From an uncultured Prochlorococcus sp. (GTDB lineage: Bacteria; Cyanobacteriota; Cyanobacteriia; PCC-6307; Cyanobiaceae), in the NCBI GenBank assembly GCA_902558895.1, contig CACEFS010000002.1:1-64000 (forward strand): DNA of 64,000 bases, written 5' to 3'. Shown here one piece after another: positions 31,846-41,053 of this stretch. The stretch's first letter is position 1. Every line of letters begins with the position of its first letter. Below the pieces are notes generated by a model. It did no database searches, was not told the origin of the DNA, and saw nothing but the letters and a program-made list of their open reading frames with translations. The position numbers and the translations under genes are program-made.

Positions 31846-33072
31846 ATGGAATATATGGCAAATAATTTAAAGACACAAAAACAATTAATTTCTTCTAAAA
31901 ATATCTTAATTATTCAAGACATTGACGGAGTTTGCATCCCTTTAGTTAAAGATCCAATGACTAGAGAATTAGAATCAAAATATATCTATGCAGTAAAACA
32001 ATTTGCAGAGGAATTCTTTGTATTAACTTGCGGGGAACATGAAGGTCCAAGAGGGGTTAACAGAATAATAGAAAGGAGTTTAAGAAGTACTACTGAGCCC
32101 AAAAACAAAGAACTATATTTAAGAGGTTTAGCAGCCTGCGGAGTAGAGTATCAAGACAACAATGGTGAAATAAGTTTTGAAGGAGTCTCAGAAAAAGAAC
32201 TAAATTTTTTATCTAAAGTGCCTAGTCAAATAAGACCAAAGTTTAATTTTATAGTTAAAAATATTTTTCCAGAACTTAACCAAGAAGATATCAATTTTCA
32301 CGCAGTAAAATCAATATGCGAAACACGTTTCTCTCCAACAATTAATTTCAATAGCCTATTTGATTTAGTTAACAATGATTCTGATAAAAGAAAGCTTATT
32401 CAAAATAGTTTTGAAAAAATGATGAATGAAATCATCTTAAAAGCTGAATCCGAAGGCCTTAAAAACTCATTTTTCCTGCATATTTCACCAAATTTGGGAA
32501 ATAAAAATGGTAAAGAAATAATTAAACTTTCTTCTAAAGATGATATTGGATCAACAGACATACAATTACTTATTAAAGGAGCAGTTAAAGATTCTGGAGT
32601 TTTATTCCTTTTAAATAAATTTATTGCAGATAAAACTGGTAAAGCTCCTTTTGGAAGTAATTTTAATTTCAGAAACTCTCCAAATTCTATTGCGGAAAAA
32701 ATTGATTTATGCAAAAGAACTATTCAAACAGAAGATATGCCTTTGATTGTAGGAGTTGGCGACACCATAACATCAAAAAAAAATAATGGTGAAAAGAGTT
32801 ATTTGAGAGGAGGAAGTGACAGATCTTTTTTAGAATTTATACAAATATTAGGGAATGAATTTGGGATTAATAATAAAATAATTTTTGTAGATAGTAGTTC
32901 TGGTGAAGTTGAAAGACCCTCTACAAAAAAAACTGGTTTAAAAGGTATCAGTGATCTTTATGACAACTTAAAGTTTGACTTGGTTTTTCAAAATGGTCCC
33001 AAAGAATATATAAGTTGGTTTATTGAACTTGCTAATAAGAGATCAAACTTTAAAAAAAATGTTGACTTTTGA
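31846..33072 (+). CDS. Glucosylglycerol-phosphate phosphatase-like protein (StpA family)
   Basis: This is a 408-aa HAD-like enzyme. ILIIQDIDGVCIPLVKDPMTREL at residues ~20-42 holds the DxDG motif, and late VGVGDTITSKKNNGEKSYLRGGSDRSFLEF supplies the acidic Mg-binding end. In cyanobacteria StpA dephosphorylates glucosylglycerol phosphate to make the osmolyte. It lies back-to-back with the dehydrogenase-like gene and 33 bases before a radical SAM gene. Starts at 31846 or 31855 are possible. Confidence 0.75.
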   Translation: MEYMANNLKTQKQLISSKNILIIQDIDGVCIPLVKDPMTRELESKYIYAVKQFAEEFFVLTCGEHEGPRGVNRIIERSLRSTTEPKNKELYLRGLAACGVEYQDNNGEISFEGVSEKELNFLSKVPSQIRPKFNFIVKNIFPELNQEDINFHAVKSICETRFSPTINFNSLFDLVNNDSDKRKLIQNSFEKMMNEIILKAESEGLKNSFFLHISPNLGNKNGKEIIKLSSKDDIGSTDIQLLIKGAVKDSGVLFLLNKFIADKTGKAPFGSNFNFRNSPNSIAEKIDLCKRTIQTEDMPLIVGVGDTITSKKNNGEKSYLRGGSDRSFLEFIQILGNEFGINNKIIFVDSSSGEVERPSTKKTGLKGISDLYDNLKFDLVFQNGPKEYISWFIELANKRSNFKKNVDF

Positions 33073-33105
33073 ATTTTCAAATGCCAATTTATAAATAATA
33101 GATTT

Positions 33106-34038
33106 ATGAAAGAAAAATTCCCCTCAATATATAAAGAACCTATTGAAACACTGCAAATCAATATAGGTTATAAATGCAATCAGGCTTGTAAGCATTGTCA
33201 TGTTAATTCAAGTCCTCTAAGGACTGAAAAGATGTCCAATGAAATAATATCTCTTATTCCAAAAATAATTGATAAGTACAAAATCAAAACTTTAGACATA
33301 ACAGGTGGCGCGCCAGAACTTCACCCAGAATTTAAAAACCTAATAGCTAGTTTGAGCACAAAGCAAGTTGATATTATTGATAGATGCAATTTAACAATTT
33401 TCTTTGAAGAAGGTTATGAAGATATTCCTCAATTTCTTGCAAAGAATAAAGTAATAGTTACTGCCTCGCTACCATGTTACGAAAAAGATAATGTCGAGTT
33501 TCAAAGGGGTCTTGGGGTTTTTGAAAAAAGTATTAATGCTATAAAAATTCTTAATGATCTAGGCTATGGAAAGAAAGAAAGTGGATTGCAATTAAATCTT
33601 GTTTACAACCCTGTTAGCCCAATTCTTCCACCTTCTCAGAAGATATTGGAACAAGATTATAAAAAAATACTATTCGAAAAATATAATATTGTTTTTAATA
33701 ACTTATATACAATAACTAATATGCCAATAAATAGATACGCAGAATCTCTAAGAAGAGAAGGAAAACTAAATATTTATTACAAATTACTAAAAGAAAATTT
33801 TAATGAAAATAATTTAGACAATCTTATGTGCAAAAAAACTATTAGTGTAAATTGGCTTGGAGAAATTTATGATTGTGACTTTAATCAACAGCTAAATTTA
33901 CGAGAGAATAAAGGACCAAAGACCCTTTTTGATCTATTGGATGAGTCATTTACTTTTGACTATAGGGTAGCTGTAAAAGAACATTGTTTTGCTTGTACTG
34001 CAGGTGCAGGATCTAGTTGCGGAGGAACTTTAAGTTAA
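33106..34038 (+). CDS. arsS: Radical SAM protein, ArsS (arsenosugar biosynthesis) family
   Basis: A 310-aa protein. The SAM [4Fe-4S] motif CNQACKHC is at residues 24-31, in LQINIGYKCNQACKHCHVNSSP. TLDITGGAPELHPEF follows. The C-terminal Cys cluster (YDCDFNQQLNL and HCFACTAGAGSSCGG) is typical of the ArsS family, which transfers the adenosyl moiety in arsenosugar formation. No arsM is visible nearby. Oxygen-rich marine picocyanobacteria commonly detoxify arsenic this way. Confidence 0.82.
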   Translation: MKEKFPSIYKEPIETLQINIGYKCNQACKHCHVNSSPLRTEKMSNEIISLIPKIIDKYKIKTLDITGGAPELHPEFKNLIASLSTKQVDIIDRCNLTIFFEEGYEDIPQFLAKNKVIVTASLPCYEKDNVEFQRGLGVFEKSINAIKILNDLGYGKKESGLQLNLVYNPVSPILPPSQKILEQDYKKILFEKYNIVFNNLYTITNMPINRYAESLRREGKLNIYYKLLKENFNENNLDNLMCKKTISVNWLGEIYDCDFNQQLNLRENKGPKTLFDLLDESFTFDYRVAVKEHCFACTAGAGSSCGGTLS

Positions 34039-34044
34039 AATCTA

Positions 34045-34500
34045 CTAAATGCAATTAGGACATATAGCTCTTACGTTTAAGGAGGATTCAATTAGTTTAA
34101 ACCCATTAATTTTTGCTGCAACTTTGCCTGCTTTTAAAACTTCTTCATTTTCGAATTCTTCTGTTCTGCCACACCTAATACAAATTAAATGATGATGATC
34201 AGGATTGTCATTACTGAGCAACTCATATCTGTGTCCGCCCTCACTTAGTTCTAATTCATGAAGCAAACCCATTTGTACTAAAAGTCTTAAAGTTCTATAA
34301 ATTGTTGCGAGAGAAACTTTGGAACTTGATTTAACTAACTTTTCATGTACCTCTTCAGCACTAAGATGCTTTCCAGAACCAATATTTTCAAATAAATTAA
34401 GAACCTTAAGCCTTTGAGGAGTTAACCTCTTACCATCTTTATGTAAACCGTCTCCAAGAGGAGATGTGATTACATTGTACTGAGAGGAAAATGACAACAA
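34045..34500 (-). CDS. fur: Fur-family metal-responsive repressor (151 aa)
   Basis: A winged-helix N-terminus (LTPQRLKVLNLFENIGSGKHLSAEEVHEKL...VSLATIYRTLRLLVQMGLL) precedes a dimer/metal domain with DHHHLICIRCG and the C-terminal CPNC. Two CxxC pairs would bind structural zinc. Fur/Zur/PerR paralogues cannot be separated reliably from sequence alone, so the symbol is tentative. It converges on arsS. Confidence 0.85.
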   Translation of the reverse strand: MLSFSSQYNVITSPLGDGLHKDGKRLTPQRLKVLNLFENIGSGKHLSAEEVHEKLVKSSSKVSLATIYRTLRLLVQMGLLHELELSEGGHRYELLSNDNPDHHHLICIRCGRTEEFENEEVLKAGKVAAKINGFKLIESSLNVRAICPNCI

Positions 34501-34614
34501 TTAACACAAGGCTATTCTCAATAATAACGCCAGATGAGAGTAAAACAACTTTTTGGTTTAAAATGTTTACTAAAGTTGTTCAAAATACTATGTTAAATAT
34601 ATCTTTAAATACAA

Positions 34615-35184
34615 ATGATGAAGGGGCATGAAAAATCTTCTGAAAAACTATCACCAAAAGTGAATGCTTTACTAATAATAGATGTTCAGGAAAAAATTAT
34701 TAGACCAATATTTAAAAAGGATTCAATAACCAAAAACATCAAAAAGCTTATAGATGCCTACCAAATTTTACAAGAAAACATTTTTTTATCTGAACAGAAC
34801 CCATTCAAATTGGGTGCAACGATACCTGAATTATTGCCCAAAAATGGATTTAAAAAAATTGAGAAAATGGACTTTAGCCTAGCTAAAATACAAGAATTTT
34901 TAGAAGAACTTAAAAATAAAAAAATTACAAATTTGATAGTTTGTGGTATCGAAACGCATATTTGTATTCAACAAACAGCCTTGGATTGTTTACAAAAAGG
35001 ATTTGAAGTTATTCTCGTATCAGATGCTATGAGCAGTCGAAATAGGGTAGATCATGAAATAGCATTGCAGAGAATGATTCAGATGGGAGCAATCTTAACT
35101 ACTACTGAATCAATAATTTTTGAATTATGCAAAACTGCCGATAGAAAAGAATTTAAAGAAATTAGAAATATAATAATTAGATAA
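34615..35184 (+). CDS. Isochorismatase-family hydrolase (189 aa)
   Basis: The family core is visible: NALLIIDVQEKIIRP with the catalytic Asp (~residue 23), a Lys in the middle, and NLIVCGIETHICIQQTALDCLQKGFEVILVSDAMSS with the catalytic Cys (~residue 119). Members hydrolyse amide or vinyl-ether bonds (nicotinamidase, isochorismatase, others). The substrate is unknown. It is divergent from fur across a 114-base gap. Confidence 0.85.
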   Translation: MMKGHEKSSEKLSPKVNALLIIDVQEKIIRPIFKKDSITKNIKKLIDAYQILQENIFLSEQNPFKLGATIPELLPKNGFKKIEKMDFSLAKIQEFLEELKNKKITNLIVCGIETHICIQQTALDCLQKGFEVILVSDAMSSRNRVDHEIALQRMIQMGAILTTTESIIFELCKTADRKEFKEIRNIIIR

Positions 35185-35256
35185 AGAAAAATCAAGACTG
35201 GTTTGTTATCTAGAGATAATTTAAAATTTCATTAAAGATAAATTTTTAAGTTTTAT

Positions 35257-36294
35257 TTGAATATGAAATTAGTTAATGAAAACTTCCTTCTGGCAATATC
35301 TATTTTCATTATTGGGATTTTATTGTCGATTATAATTTCTAAACTTTCAAAAATATTCTTCAAAAAGATCTCCAAACGTACAAAAACAAATTTTGATGAT
35401 TTTATTTTTGAGGTCATTTCTGGAATTATTAAACCTATAGGTTTTCTCCTCACATTTTATTTTTCAATTGACTATTTTTTTTCTGATGAAATAACTTTTA
35501 TATCTGTATTATTGAATATTCTGAAATTATTTATATTGATTATAGTTATAAAAGCTCTCAACAAAGTTTTAATAAGATCTTTAACAGAATCGATATCGAA
35601 AATTAATGATTCCTCAATCAGTTCAATGATATCTTCACTTACTCCTTTAATAAAAGCATTAACATGGACTATTGGTTCAATTTTTTTCTTACAAAATATA
35701 GGTGTTCAAATGACTGCTATTTGGGCTTTACTAAGTGCAGGGGGAATTGGAGCAGGATTAGCTTTGAAAGATCCAGTTCAGGAGTTTTTTGAATATATAA
35801 CAATTTTGCTTGATAAACCTTTTCAAAAAGGTGAGTTTATAAAATCTGATGGTGTCTTAGGAATGGTTGAGAGAGTGGGCGTAAGATCCTCGAGGATAAG
35901 AAGTATCAATGGAGAAGTAATAGTAATGAGCAACAGCGCCTTAACAAATGGAATAATTTCAAATTACGCACAAATGAAAAAAAGGAGGTTAGTGCATAAA
36001 TTGGGAGTTGTTTATGGAACCTCTCCAAAACTCATGAAATTGATTCCAATAATAATTAAAAAAATAGTTGAAGAGACAAAAGATGCGTCTTTTGATAGAT
36101 GTCATTTCACAGATTTCGGTGACTTCAGTCTTAATTTCGAAATTGTTTATTACATTCCAACAAATAATTATCTCGCTGCAATGGAAGCTCAACAATCTAT
36201 AAATTTAAGAATTATTGAGGAATTTGCGATTAATAATATAGAGTTTGCATTCCCAACACAAACCTTAAATATTGAAAGCAACAAAGCCAAATGA
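35257..36294 (+). CDS. MscS-family mechanosensitive channel (345 aa)
   Basis: Several N-terminal membrane helices are followed by the conserved pore helix and start of the beta domain: TAIWALLSAGGIGAGLALKDPVQEFFEYITILLDKPFQKGEFI (~residues 150-195). The cytoplasmic domain FTDFGDFSLNFEIVYYIP and INNIEFAFPTQTLNI close the protein. It releases solutes on hypo-osmotic shock. Its 3' end overlaps the convergent SDR gene by 30 bases. Confidence 0.9.
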   Translation: MNMKLVNENFLLAISIFIIGILLSIIISKLSKIFFKKISKRTKTNFDDFIFEVISGIIKPIGFLLTFYFSIDYFFSDEITFISVLLNILKLFILIIVIKALNKVLIRSLTESISKINDSSISSMISSLTPLIKALTWTIGSIFFLQNIGVQMTAIWALLSAGGIGAGLALKDPVQEFFEYITILLDKPFQKGEFIKSDGVLGMVERVGVRSSRIRSINGEVIVMSNSALTNGIISNYAQMKKRRLVHKLGVVYGTSPKLMKLIPIIIKKIVEETKDASFDRCHFTDFGDFSLNFEIVYYIPTNNYLAAMEAQQSINLRIIEEFAINNIEFAFPTQTLNIESNKAK

Positions 36295-37266
36295 TCTACA
36301 AATCTCTTCACTTAAAATCCAGAGTTGTGAAGCTAACTCAGAATTATTTGCCTCATCACTAACATTACTTACAACTAATTTATGTTTTTTAAAAGATATA
36401 AGTCTATTACTTAAATGTATGAAACCAATATTATTATAATTTGAATCAAGGATAATCTTAGAAAGTAACTTACCAGCATTTTCTATACTTTCAGAAATTC
36501 CTAAAATATTTTTTGCAGCTTTAGAAAAAATTAAATATCCAAAGAGATTAAAACGTTTACTATATCTAAAAAACCCCGAATCATCATTTGGTATAACGAG
36601 ACCAGGAGCCCAAGTAATTACAGAAATTTTACTAAAGGAAATTTTTAATTTTTTTTCAAGTTCTTTAGCAAACAAAATATTACATAACTTACTATTTTTA
36701 TAAGCTTCATCAGCATTAAAATTTAAAAATTGCCCAGTTATTTTTTTTCTAAAATCAACTAAGTTATTAAGTCCTGCTTTCTTTCCTATATTGCCACCTG
36801 AACTTTTGGGGTCGTGAACATCAGATGAGGTAATAATGATTCTAGATTCTTCATTATCTCTAACAAAATCTTTTAAGATGTTTACCAAATAAAAATGTGC
36901 AAGATGATTTACCGCAAAAGTTAGTTCTATGCCTTGTTTTGATACTTTAGGATAAAAAGAGCCTGTATATTGTAATCCTGCATTTAAAACAACTACATCT
37001 AAAAAAATCTTTTTACTAATAAAGTAATCTTGAACTTTTTTAATATTCTCTAGATCTGAAAGATCACAATTTTCAATAATATTTAAAAAATTACAAAGGT
37101 AATTTTTATCAAAATATTGTTCAATTTTTTTGAGAAATTCATTCTTTCTTAATTCGTTTTTTATTACAACATATAAATTATTTTTCGTCTTCAGTAAATT
37201 TACAATAGCAAAAAAACCTATGCCTGAATTACCTCCAGTAATTAAAATATTTTTATTTTCAATCAT
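36265..37266 (-). CDS. Short-chain dehydrogenase resembling protochlorophyllide reductase (333 aa)
   Basis: NILITGGNSGIGFFAI forms the dinucleotide site, VVVLNAGLQYTG the NAG motif, and AYKNSKLCNILFAKEL the YxxxK catalytic pair (near residues 196-200). The stretch after it (VITWAPGLVIPNDDSGFFRYSKRFN) resembles light-dependent protochlorophyllide oxidoreductase (POR). It lacks the usual length and Cys pattern of a bona fide POR, so it is probably a paralogue with another substrate. Confidence 0.75.
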   Translation of the reverse strand: MIENKNILITGGNSGIGFFAIVNLLKTKNNLYVVIKNELRKNEFLKKIEQYFDKNYLCNFLNIIENCDLSDLENIKKVQDYFISKKIFLDVVVLNAGLQYTGSFYPKVSKQGIELTFAVNHLAHFYLVNILKDFVRDNEESRIIITSSDVHDPKSSGGNIGKKAGLNNLVDFRKKITGQFLNFNADEAYKNSKLCNILFAKELEKKLKISFSKISVITWAPGLVIPNDDSGFFRYSKRFNLFGYLIFSKAAKNILGISESIENAGKLLSKIILDSNYNNIGFIHLSNRLISFKKHKLVVSNVSDEANNSELASQLWILSEEICRSFGFVAFNI

Positions 37267-37489
37267 TTAAATTCCTATATTTTTTTTATGATAAAAAAAA
37301 ATTATTATTTTTTTTATTTTGTAATCTTATAAATTATTGTTAAAACACTTAAAACTTAGTCACTAGTATTTGAGTAATTTGATTATTATAAATCTACTCT
37401 CATTACAAGTATTGGATGGAATATAAAAACACAAATGCAGAAATTATACTTTGTTCCATAAATTTGTTTAATCATAAAATTTATATTTA
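37267..37489. other. AT-rich intergenic region
   Basis: The gap between the divergent SDR and lycopene cyclase genes contains an A/T run and presumably two promoters. No further feature can be supported. Confidence 0.3.
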
Positions 37490-38773
37490 ATGTCAAAAAA
37501 AAGCATGCCAGATGTTCTTGTTTTGGGCGCAGGGCCTGCAGGCATGGCAATTGCATCAGCTTTGGGAAAGGAAAAATTAGACGTTGAAGTTCTTTCTCCA
37601 AATGGACCGGATGAGCCTTGGCCAAACACTTATGGTATTTGGGGGGAAGAAGTTGATCAACTTGGGCTTCAGGATTTACTTGAATATAGATGGAAGAATA
37701 CTGTAAGTTTTTTTGGGCATGGCGCTTTAGAAGAAAAGGACGACGAAAACAAAGCCACAGAGCATTCTCTAGATTATGGACTATTTGATAAGAAGAAACT
37801 CCACAATTTTTGGTTTAGTGAATGCAATAAGTTTTTTATAAAATGGCATCAAGGCTTTGCAAACAAAATCAATTATGAAAAATATAAAAGTACAGTAACT
37901 ACAAAAGATGGCAAGACTTATTCTGCAAGATTAGTAGTAGATGCGACAGGGTATGATCCTGTTTTTCTTAAATTAAAATCGTGTGGTCCTTTAGCAGTAC
38001 AAACTTGTTATGGAATAGTGGGTAATTTTAGTAAACCTCCACTGAAGAAAGGGCAGTTCGTATTAATGGACTATAGAAATGACCATCTTAATGAAGATCA
38101 AAAAAAAGAACCGCCTACTTTTCTTTATGCCATGGATATGGGAAATGGGAAATATTTTCTTGAAGAAACATCTCTTGGTTTAGTAAATCCTCTAACAATG
38201 GAAAATTTAAAAGAGAGACTGGAGAAGAGGCTATCTTATCGCAATATATCCATTACAAGCATGCAACACGAAGAGCTTGGTTTGTTTCTACCAATGAATA
38301 TGCCAATTCCAGATTTCAAACAACAAATACTTGGATATGGTGGCGCTGCTTCAATGGTACATCCTGCATCAGGATACTTGATTGGTAACGTTTTAAGAAG
38401 AGCTCCACTTGTAGCAAAAGCAGTATCAGAAGCAATTAAAAACAAAAATCTTAGTACCTATCATATTGCAAGAAAAGGTTGGGAAACTTTATGGTCAAAA
38501 GAATTAATTAGAAAGAAATCTCTTTACCAATTTGGATTAGAAAAACTCATGAGGTTTGACGAAAAATTATTGAGAGAATTTTTTGGCAGTTTTTTTCAAC
38601 TACCTAAAAATCAATGGTATGGTTTTCTAACTGATACTCTCTCCTTAAGAGAGATTGTATATGCGATGTGCATAATGTTTATAAAAGCTCCATGGAGTGT
38701 AAAGAAAGGTCTGATGATTATGCATGGTAGAGAGTTTAAAATGTTGCTTAGGATAATATTTCCAAATATATAG
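37490..38773 (+). CDS. crtL: Lycopene cyclase (probably the epsilon-type paralogue)
   Basis: A 427-aa FAD/NAD-binding cyclase. DVLVLGAGPAGMAIASALGKEKLDVEVLSP forms the N-terminal dinucleotide site. WPNTYGIWGEEVDQLGL is the lycopene cyclase signature, and FLYAMDMGNGKYFLEETSL and YGGAASMVHPASGYLIGNVL are the conserved cyclase motifs. It closes the rings of lycopene for the carotenes and zeaxanthin/alpha-carotene series. Prochlorococcus has two cyclases. Its place a few genes from pcb matches the locus I remember for the epsilon-type enzyme, which is not proof. Confidence 0.87.
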   Translation: MSKKSMPDVLVLGAGPAGMAIASALGKEKLDVEVLSPNGPDEPWPNTYGIWGEEVDQLGLQDLLEYRWKNTVSFFGHGALEEKDDENKATEHSLDYGLFDKKKLHNFWFSECNKFFIKWHQGFANKINYEKYKSTVTTKDGKTYSARLVVDATGYDPVFLKLKSCGPLAVQTCYGIVGNFSKPPLKKGQFVLMDYRNDHLNEDQKKEPPTFLYAMDMGNGKYFLEETSLGLVNPLTMENLKERLEKRLSYRNISITSMQHEELGLFLPMNMPIPDFKQQILGYGGAASMVHPASGYLIGNVLRRAPLVAKAVSEAIKNKNLSTYHIARKGWETLWSKELIRKKSLYQFGLEKLMRFDEKLLREFFGSFFQLPKNQWYGFLTDTLSLREIVYAMCIMFIKAPWSVKKGLMIMHGREFKMLLRIIFPNI

Positions 38774-38780
38774 TTTCAAA

Positions 38781-39488
38781 ATGAGGACAATACTTATAAG
38801 TGGAGCGAGTAGGGGTATTGGATTAAATATTGCACATAAAGAATTAAAAGAAGGCAACAGAATTAGTGTTGGGATTAGAAATTTAAAATCCCTAAAGGGG
38901 AGTGTTATTGATCCAAATAAATGGCCAGAAGGGAGAATTATAATTAACCACTATGATGCATTAAAAAAAATTACAGCCGAAAATTGGATAAATAATACTG
39001 TAGATGAATTTGGAGGATTTGATTCAGTTATAAATTGCTCTGGAGTTTTATCGAAGGTTCCTTTCTTATACAAAGATGGTGACGAAGAAGATATCCTAAA
39101 TACACTAAATATCAACTTTTTGGCAATTTGGAATTTGTGTAGGCTTTCTTGGGATCATTTATGCGCCTCAGGCAGAGGAAGAATTATTGTTTTAGTTTCA
39201 ATGAGTGGGAAAAGATCTAAAGGGGATTTAGCCGCTTATTCTTCTTCAAAGTTTGCTTTGATGGGATTATGCCAAACGATGAAAAATAAAGGTTGGGATA
39301 AAGATATAAGGGTTTCAGCAATTTGCCCAAGCTGGGTAAATACAAAAATGGCCCAAAATATCTCTTCCTTGGACAAATCAAGCATGACACAACCTGAGGA
39401 TATTGCTGAAATATGCTCAACTATTCTGAAGTTACCTACCCAATCAGTTCCATTTGAAATTGCCTTAAATTGTAATTATGAAATTTAA
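38781..39488 (+). CDS. Short-chain dehydrogenase/reductase (235 aa)
   Basis: ILISGASRGIGLNIAHK forms the NAD(P) loop (residues ~4-20). SVINCSGVL is the NAG-like motif. YSSSKFALMGLCQTMKNK carries the catalytic Tyr-Lys. It is of normal SDR length. It starts 7 bases after crtL, so co-transcription is likely, though the substrate is unknown. Its stop overlaps the convergent gene by 4 bases. Confidence 0.85.
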   Translation: MRTILISGASRGIGLNIAHKELKEGNRISVGIRNLKSLKGSVIDPNKWPEGRIIINHYDALKKITAENWINNTVDEFGGFDSVINCSGVLSKVPFLYKDGDEEDILNTLNINFLAIWNLCRLSWDHLCASGRGRIIVLVSMSGKRSKGDLAAYSSSKFALMGLCQTMKNKGWDKDIRVSAICPSWVNTKMAQNISSLDKSSMTQPEDIAEICSTILKLPTQSVPFEIALNCNYEI

Positions 39489-40027
39489 CCTAAATTGAAA
39501 ATTAAGTAAGACATTGAAAGCATTGCAATTGCAATAAATAAACCTTTTATTCGATTAGTTAACAATGAAAAAAGAGATAAATCTTCAGAAAAGTATCCGC
39601 CAAAACTACCTGTAATAAATAATATGCCCATAGGCAGAGATGCCATTCCGAAAGAATAAGATATAGATTTTACGAATCCAAAATTTAAATAATTAAAAAT
39701 AAAAAAACTTAATGAAAACAATAAAAAAGATGCAAATAGAGTTATAGAAACTTCAGCATCTAAAGTGTGAGGTAAGCTACCCTTTAATTCAAATTGCTTT
39801 TTACATTCTCTAATTTGTCTTTTAGAAAGCTTTAAATAACCAGTTTCAGGAATTCTTTGCGACTTATATTTTCTTAGTAATCTTGCTTCAAGAGTTTCTG
39901 GCTCCTTTGTCATTATTGATGTTAATAATTCATCTGGCTTTAATTTCTTAATTTTCTTTTCAAGATTATCCGTTTTCCCAATCCTATAAAGGTCTCCTAC
40001 TCTAATAAGGTAAACATATCCCGACAT
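39485..40027 (-). CDS. GIY-YIG-like (T5orf172) domain fused to membrane helices (180 aa)
   Basis: Residues 1-75 look like a small GIY-YIG fold: SGYVYLIRVGDLYRIGKTDNLEKKIKKLKPDELLTSIMTKEPETLEARLLRKYKSQRIPETGYLKLSK. The remaining C-terminal half has about three hydrophobic helices (TLFASFLLFSLSFFIFNYLNFG; SFGMASLPMGILFITGSFGG; LFIAIAMLSMSYLIF). A nuclease-type fold tethered to a membrane is unusual, and the domain may bind rather than cut DNA. Confidence 0.7.
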   Translation of the reverse strand: MSGYVYLIRVGDLYRIGKTDNLEKKIKKLKPDELLTSIMTKEPETLEARLLRKYKSQRIPETGYLKLSKRQIRECKKQFELKGSLPHTLDAEVSITLFASFLLFSLSFFIFNYLNFGFVKSISYSFGMASLPMGILFITGSFGGYFSEDLSLFSLLTNRIKGLFIAIAMLSMSYLIFNLG

Positions 40028-40101
40028 TTGCGTTGTAAAGTTAATACTGTTCCTAACTAAATAATACTAAAAGAATTAGGTAAATTAAAAGTTTTTACAT
40101 T

Positions 40102-40761
40102 ATGAAAAAAGATATTTTATATTCATTTCGAAGATGTCCTTATGCAATTCGAGCAAGATGGGCCCTGTTAATTTGTGATATTAAAGTAGAGATAAGAGAA
40201 ATTGATTTAAAAAATAAACCTCTAGATTTTTTAAATAATTCAAAGACGAAAACAGTTCCAATACTTATAAAAAAAAATAGTGAAGTTATTGAAGAAAGTC
40301 TTGAAATTATCCTATGGGCCCTCTCAGAGTCAAAAAAGGAAAACATCAAATTAATTTATTTTCCTGACAACAAAAGGGAAGCTATTTTTGAAATAATTAA
40401 TGAAAACGATAACGAATTCAAATATCATTTAGATCGATTTAAATATGCCACAAGATATAAAAATAGTGATGAAGAATTTCATTTCAAAAATGCGATTAAA
40501 TTTATAAAGCGATGGAACGAACTTCTTGCAGAAAACAAATATCTTTTTGGAGATAGCCCCACAATCGCTGATTGGTCTATTTGGCCTTTTGTAAGACAAT
40601 TTAGAATCGCTTGTGAAAGTCAAAAAAGAACAAATTATTTTGAATCCTCAATAAAAAACTGGTTAGATTCATTTGAGCAAAATAGAGAATTTAAATTCTT
40701 AATGTATAAATACGAATTATGGGAACCATATTCTAGGAAGGATTATTTCCCAACTAATTAA
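40102..40761 (+). CDS. Glutathione S-transferase family protein (219 aa)
   Basis: An N-terminal thioredoxin-like domain (DILYSFRRCPYAIRARWALLICDIKVEIREIDL...TVPILI, residues 1-60) has a Cys in the RRCPYA position expected of omega/beta-type GSTs. An all-helical C-terminal domain follows (NKYLFGDSPTIADWSIWPFVRQFR with the N-capping Asp). It conjugates or reduces small electrophiles or disulphides. Its stop overlaps the convergent gene by 4 bases. Confidence 0.85.
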   Translation: MKKDILYSFRRCPYAIRARWALLICDIKVEIREIDLKNKPLDFLNNSKTKTVPILIKKNSEVIEESLEIILWALSESKKENIKLIYFPDNKREAIFEIINENDNEFKYHLDRFKYATRYKNSDEEFHFKNAIKFIKRWNELLAENKYLFGDSPTIADWSIWPFVRQFRIACESQKRTNYFESSIKNWLDSFEQNREFKFLMYKYELWEPYSRKDYFPTN

Positions 40762-41015
40762 CTTTCCAACAACTTCCTTTTCTCAATTATTCTTGCTAAC
40801 TCCAAAAAATATCCTGCAGTCCTAAATTTGCCTATATTTTTTTCCTTAAAATCAAGATCGCTTCTAATTTCTGCAGTCTCCGCCATAAGCAAATCTAAAT
40901 CATTTGATCCAAGACTATACAATTCACCAAGTTCGATTTCCCTTCCAAGTAAATGACTCTTAAACCATTTCCCTTTATTTTCTTGGGGTGGGATATCGTA
41001 AGGTTTAAATGACAT
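40758..41015 (-). CDS. Small conserved-looking hypothetical protein (85 aa)
   Basis: This is a soluble acidic protein with SFKPYDIPPQENKGKWFKSHLLGREIELGELYSLGSNDLDLLMAETAEIRSDLDF, then a basic helix. I do not recognise the family. It is transcribed convergently with the GST gene and lies downstream of the GltS-type symporter gene on the same strand. It has no signal peptide. Confidence 0.55.
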   Translation of the reverse strand: MSFKPYDIPPQENKGKWFKSHLLGREIELGELYSLGSNDLDLLMAETAEIRSDLDFKEKNIGKFRTAGYFLELARIIEKRKLLES

Positions 41016-41053
41016 TAAAATAAAAATTTAGGTTTTTTACCATTCTAGGGTTC

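Noticed and set aside
37386-37625. 79-aa minus-strand ORF before crtL
   Set aside because: It overlaps the 5' end of the lycopene cyclase gene in antisense and has no recognisable feature.
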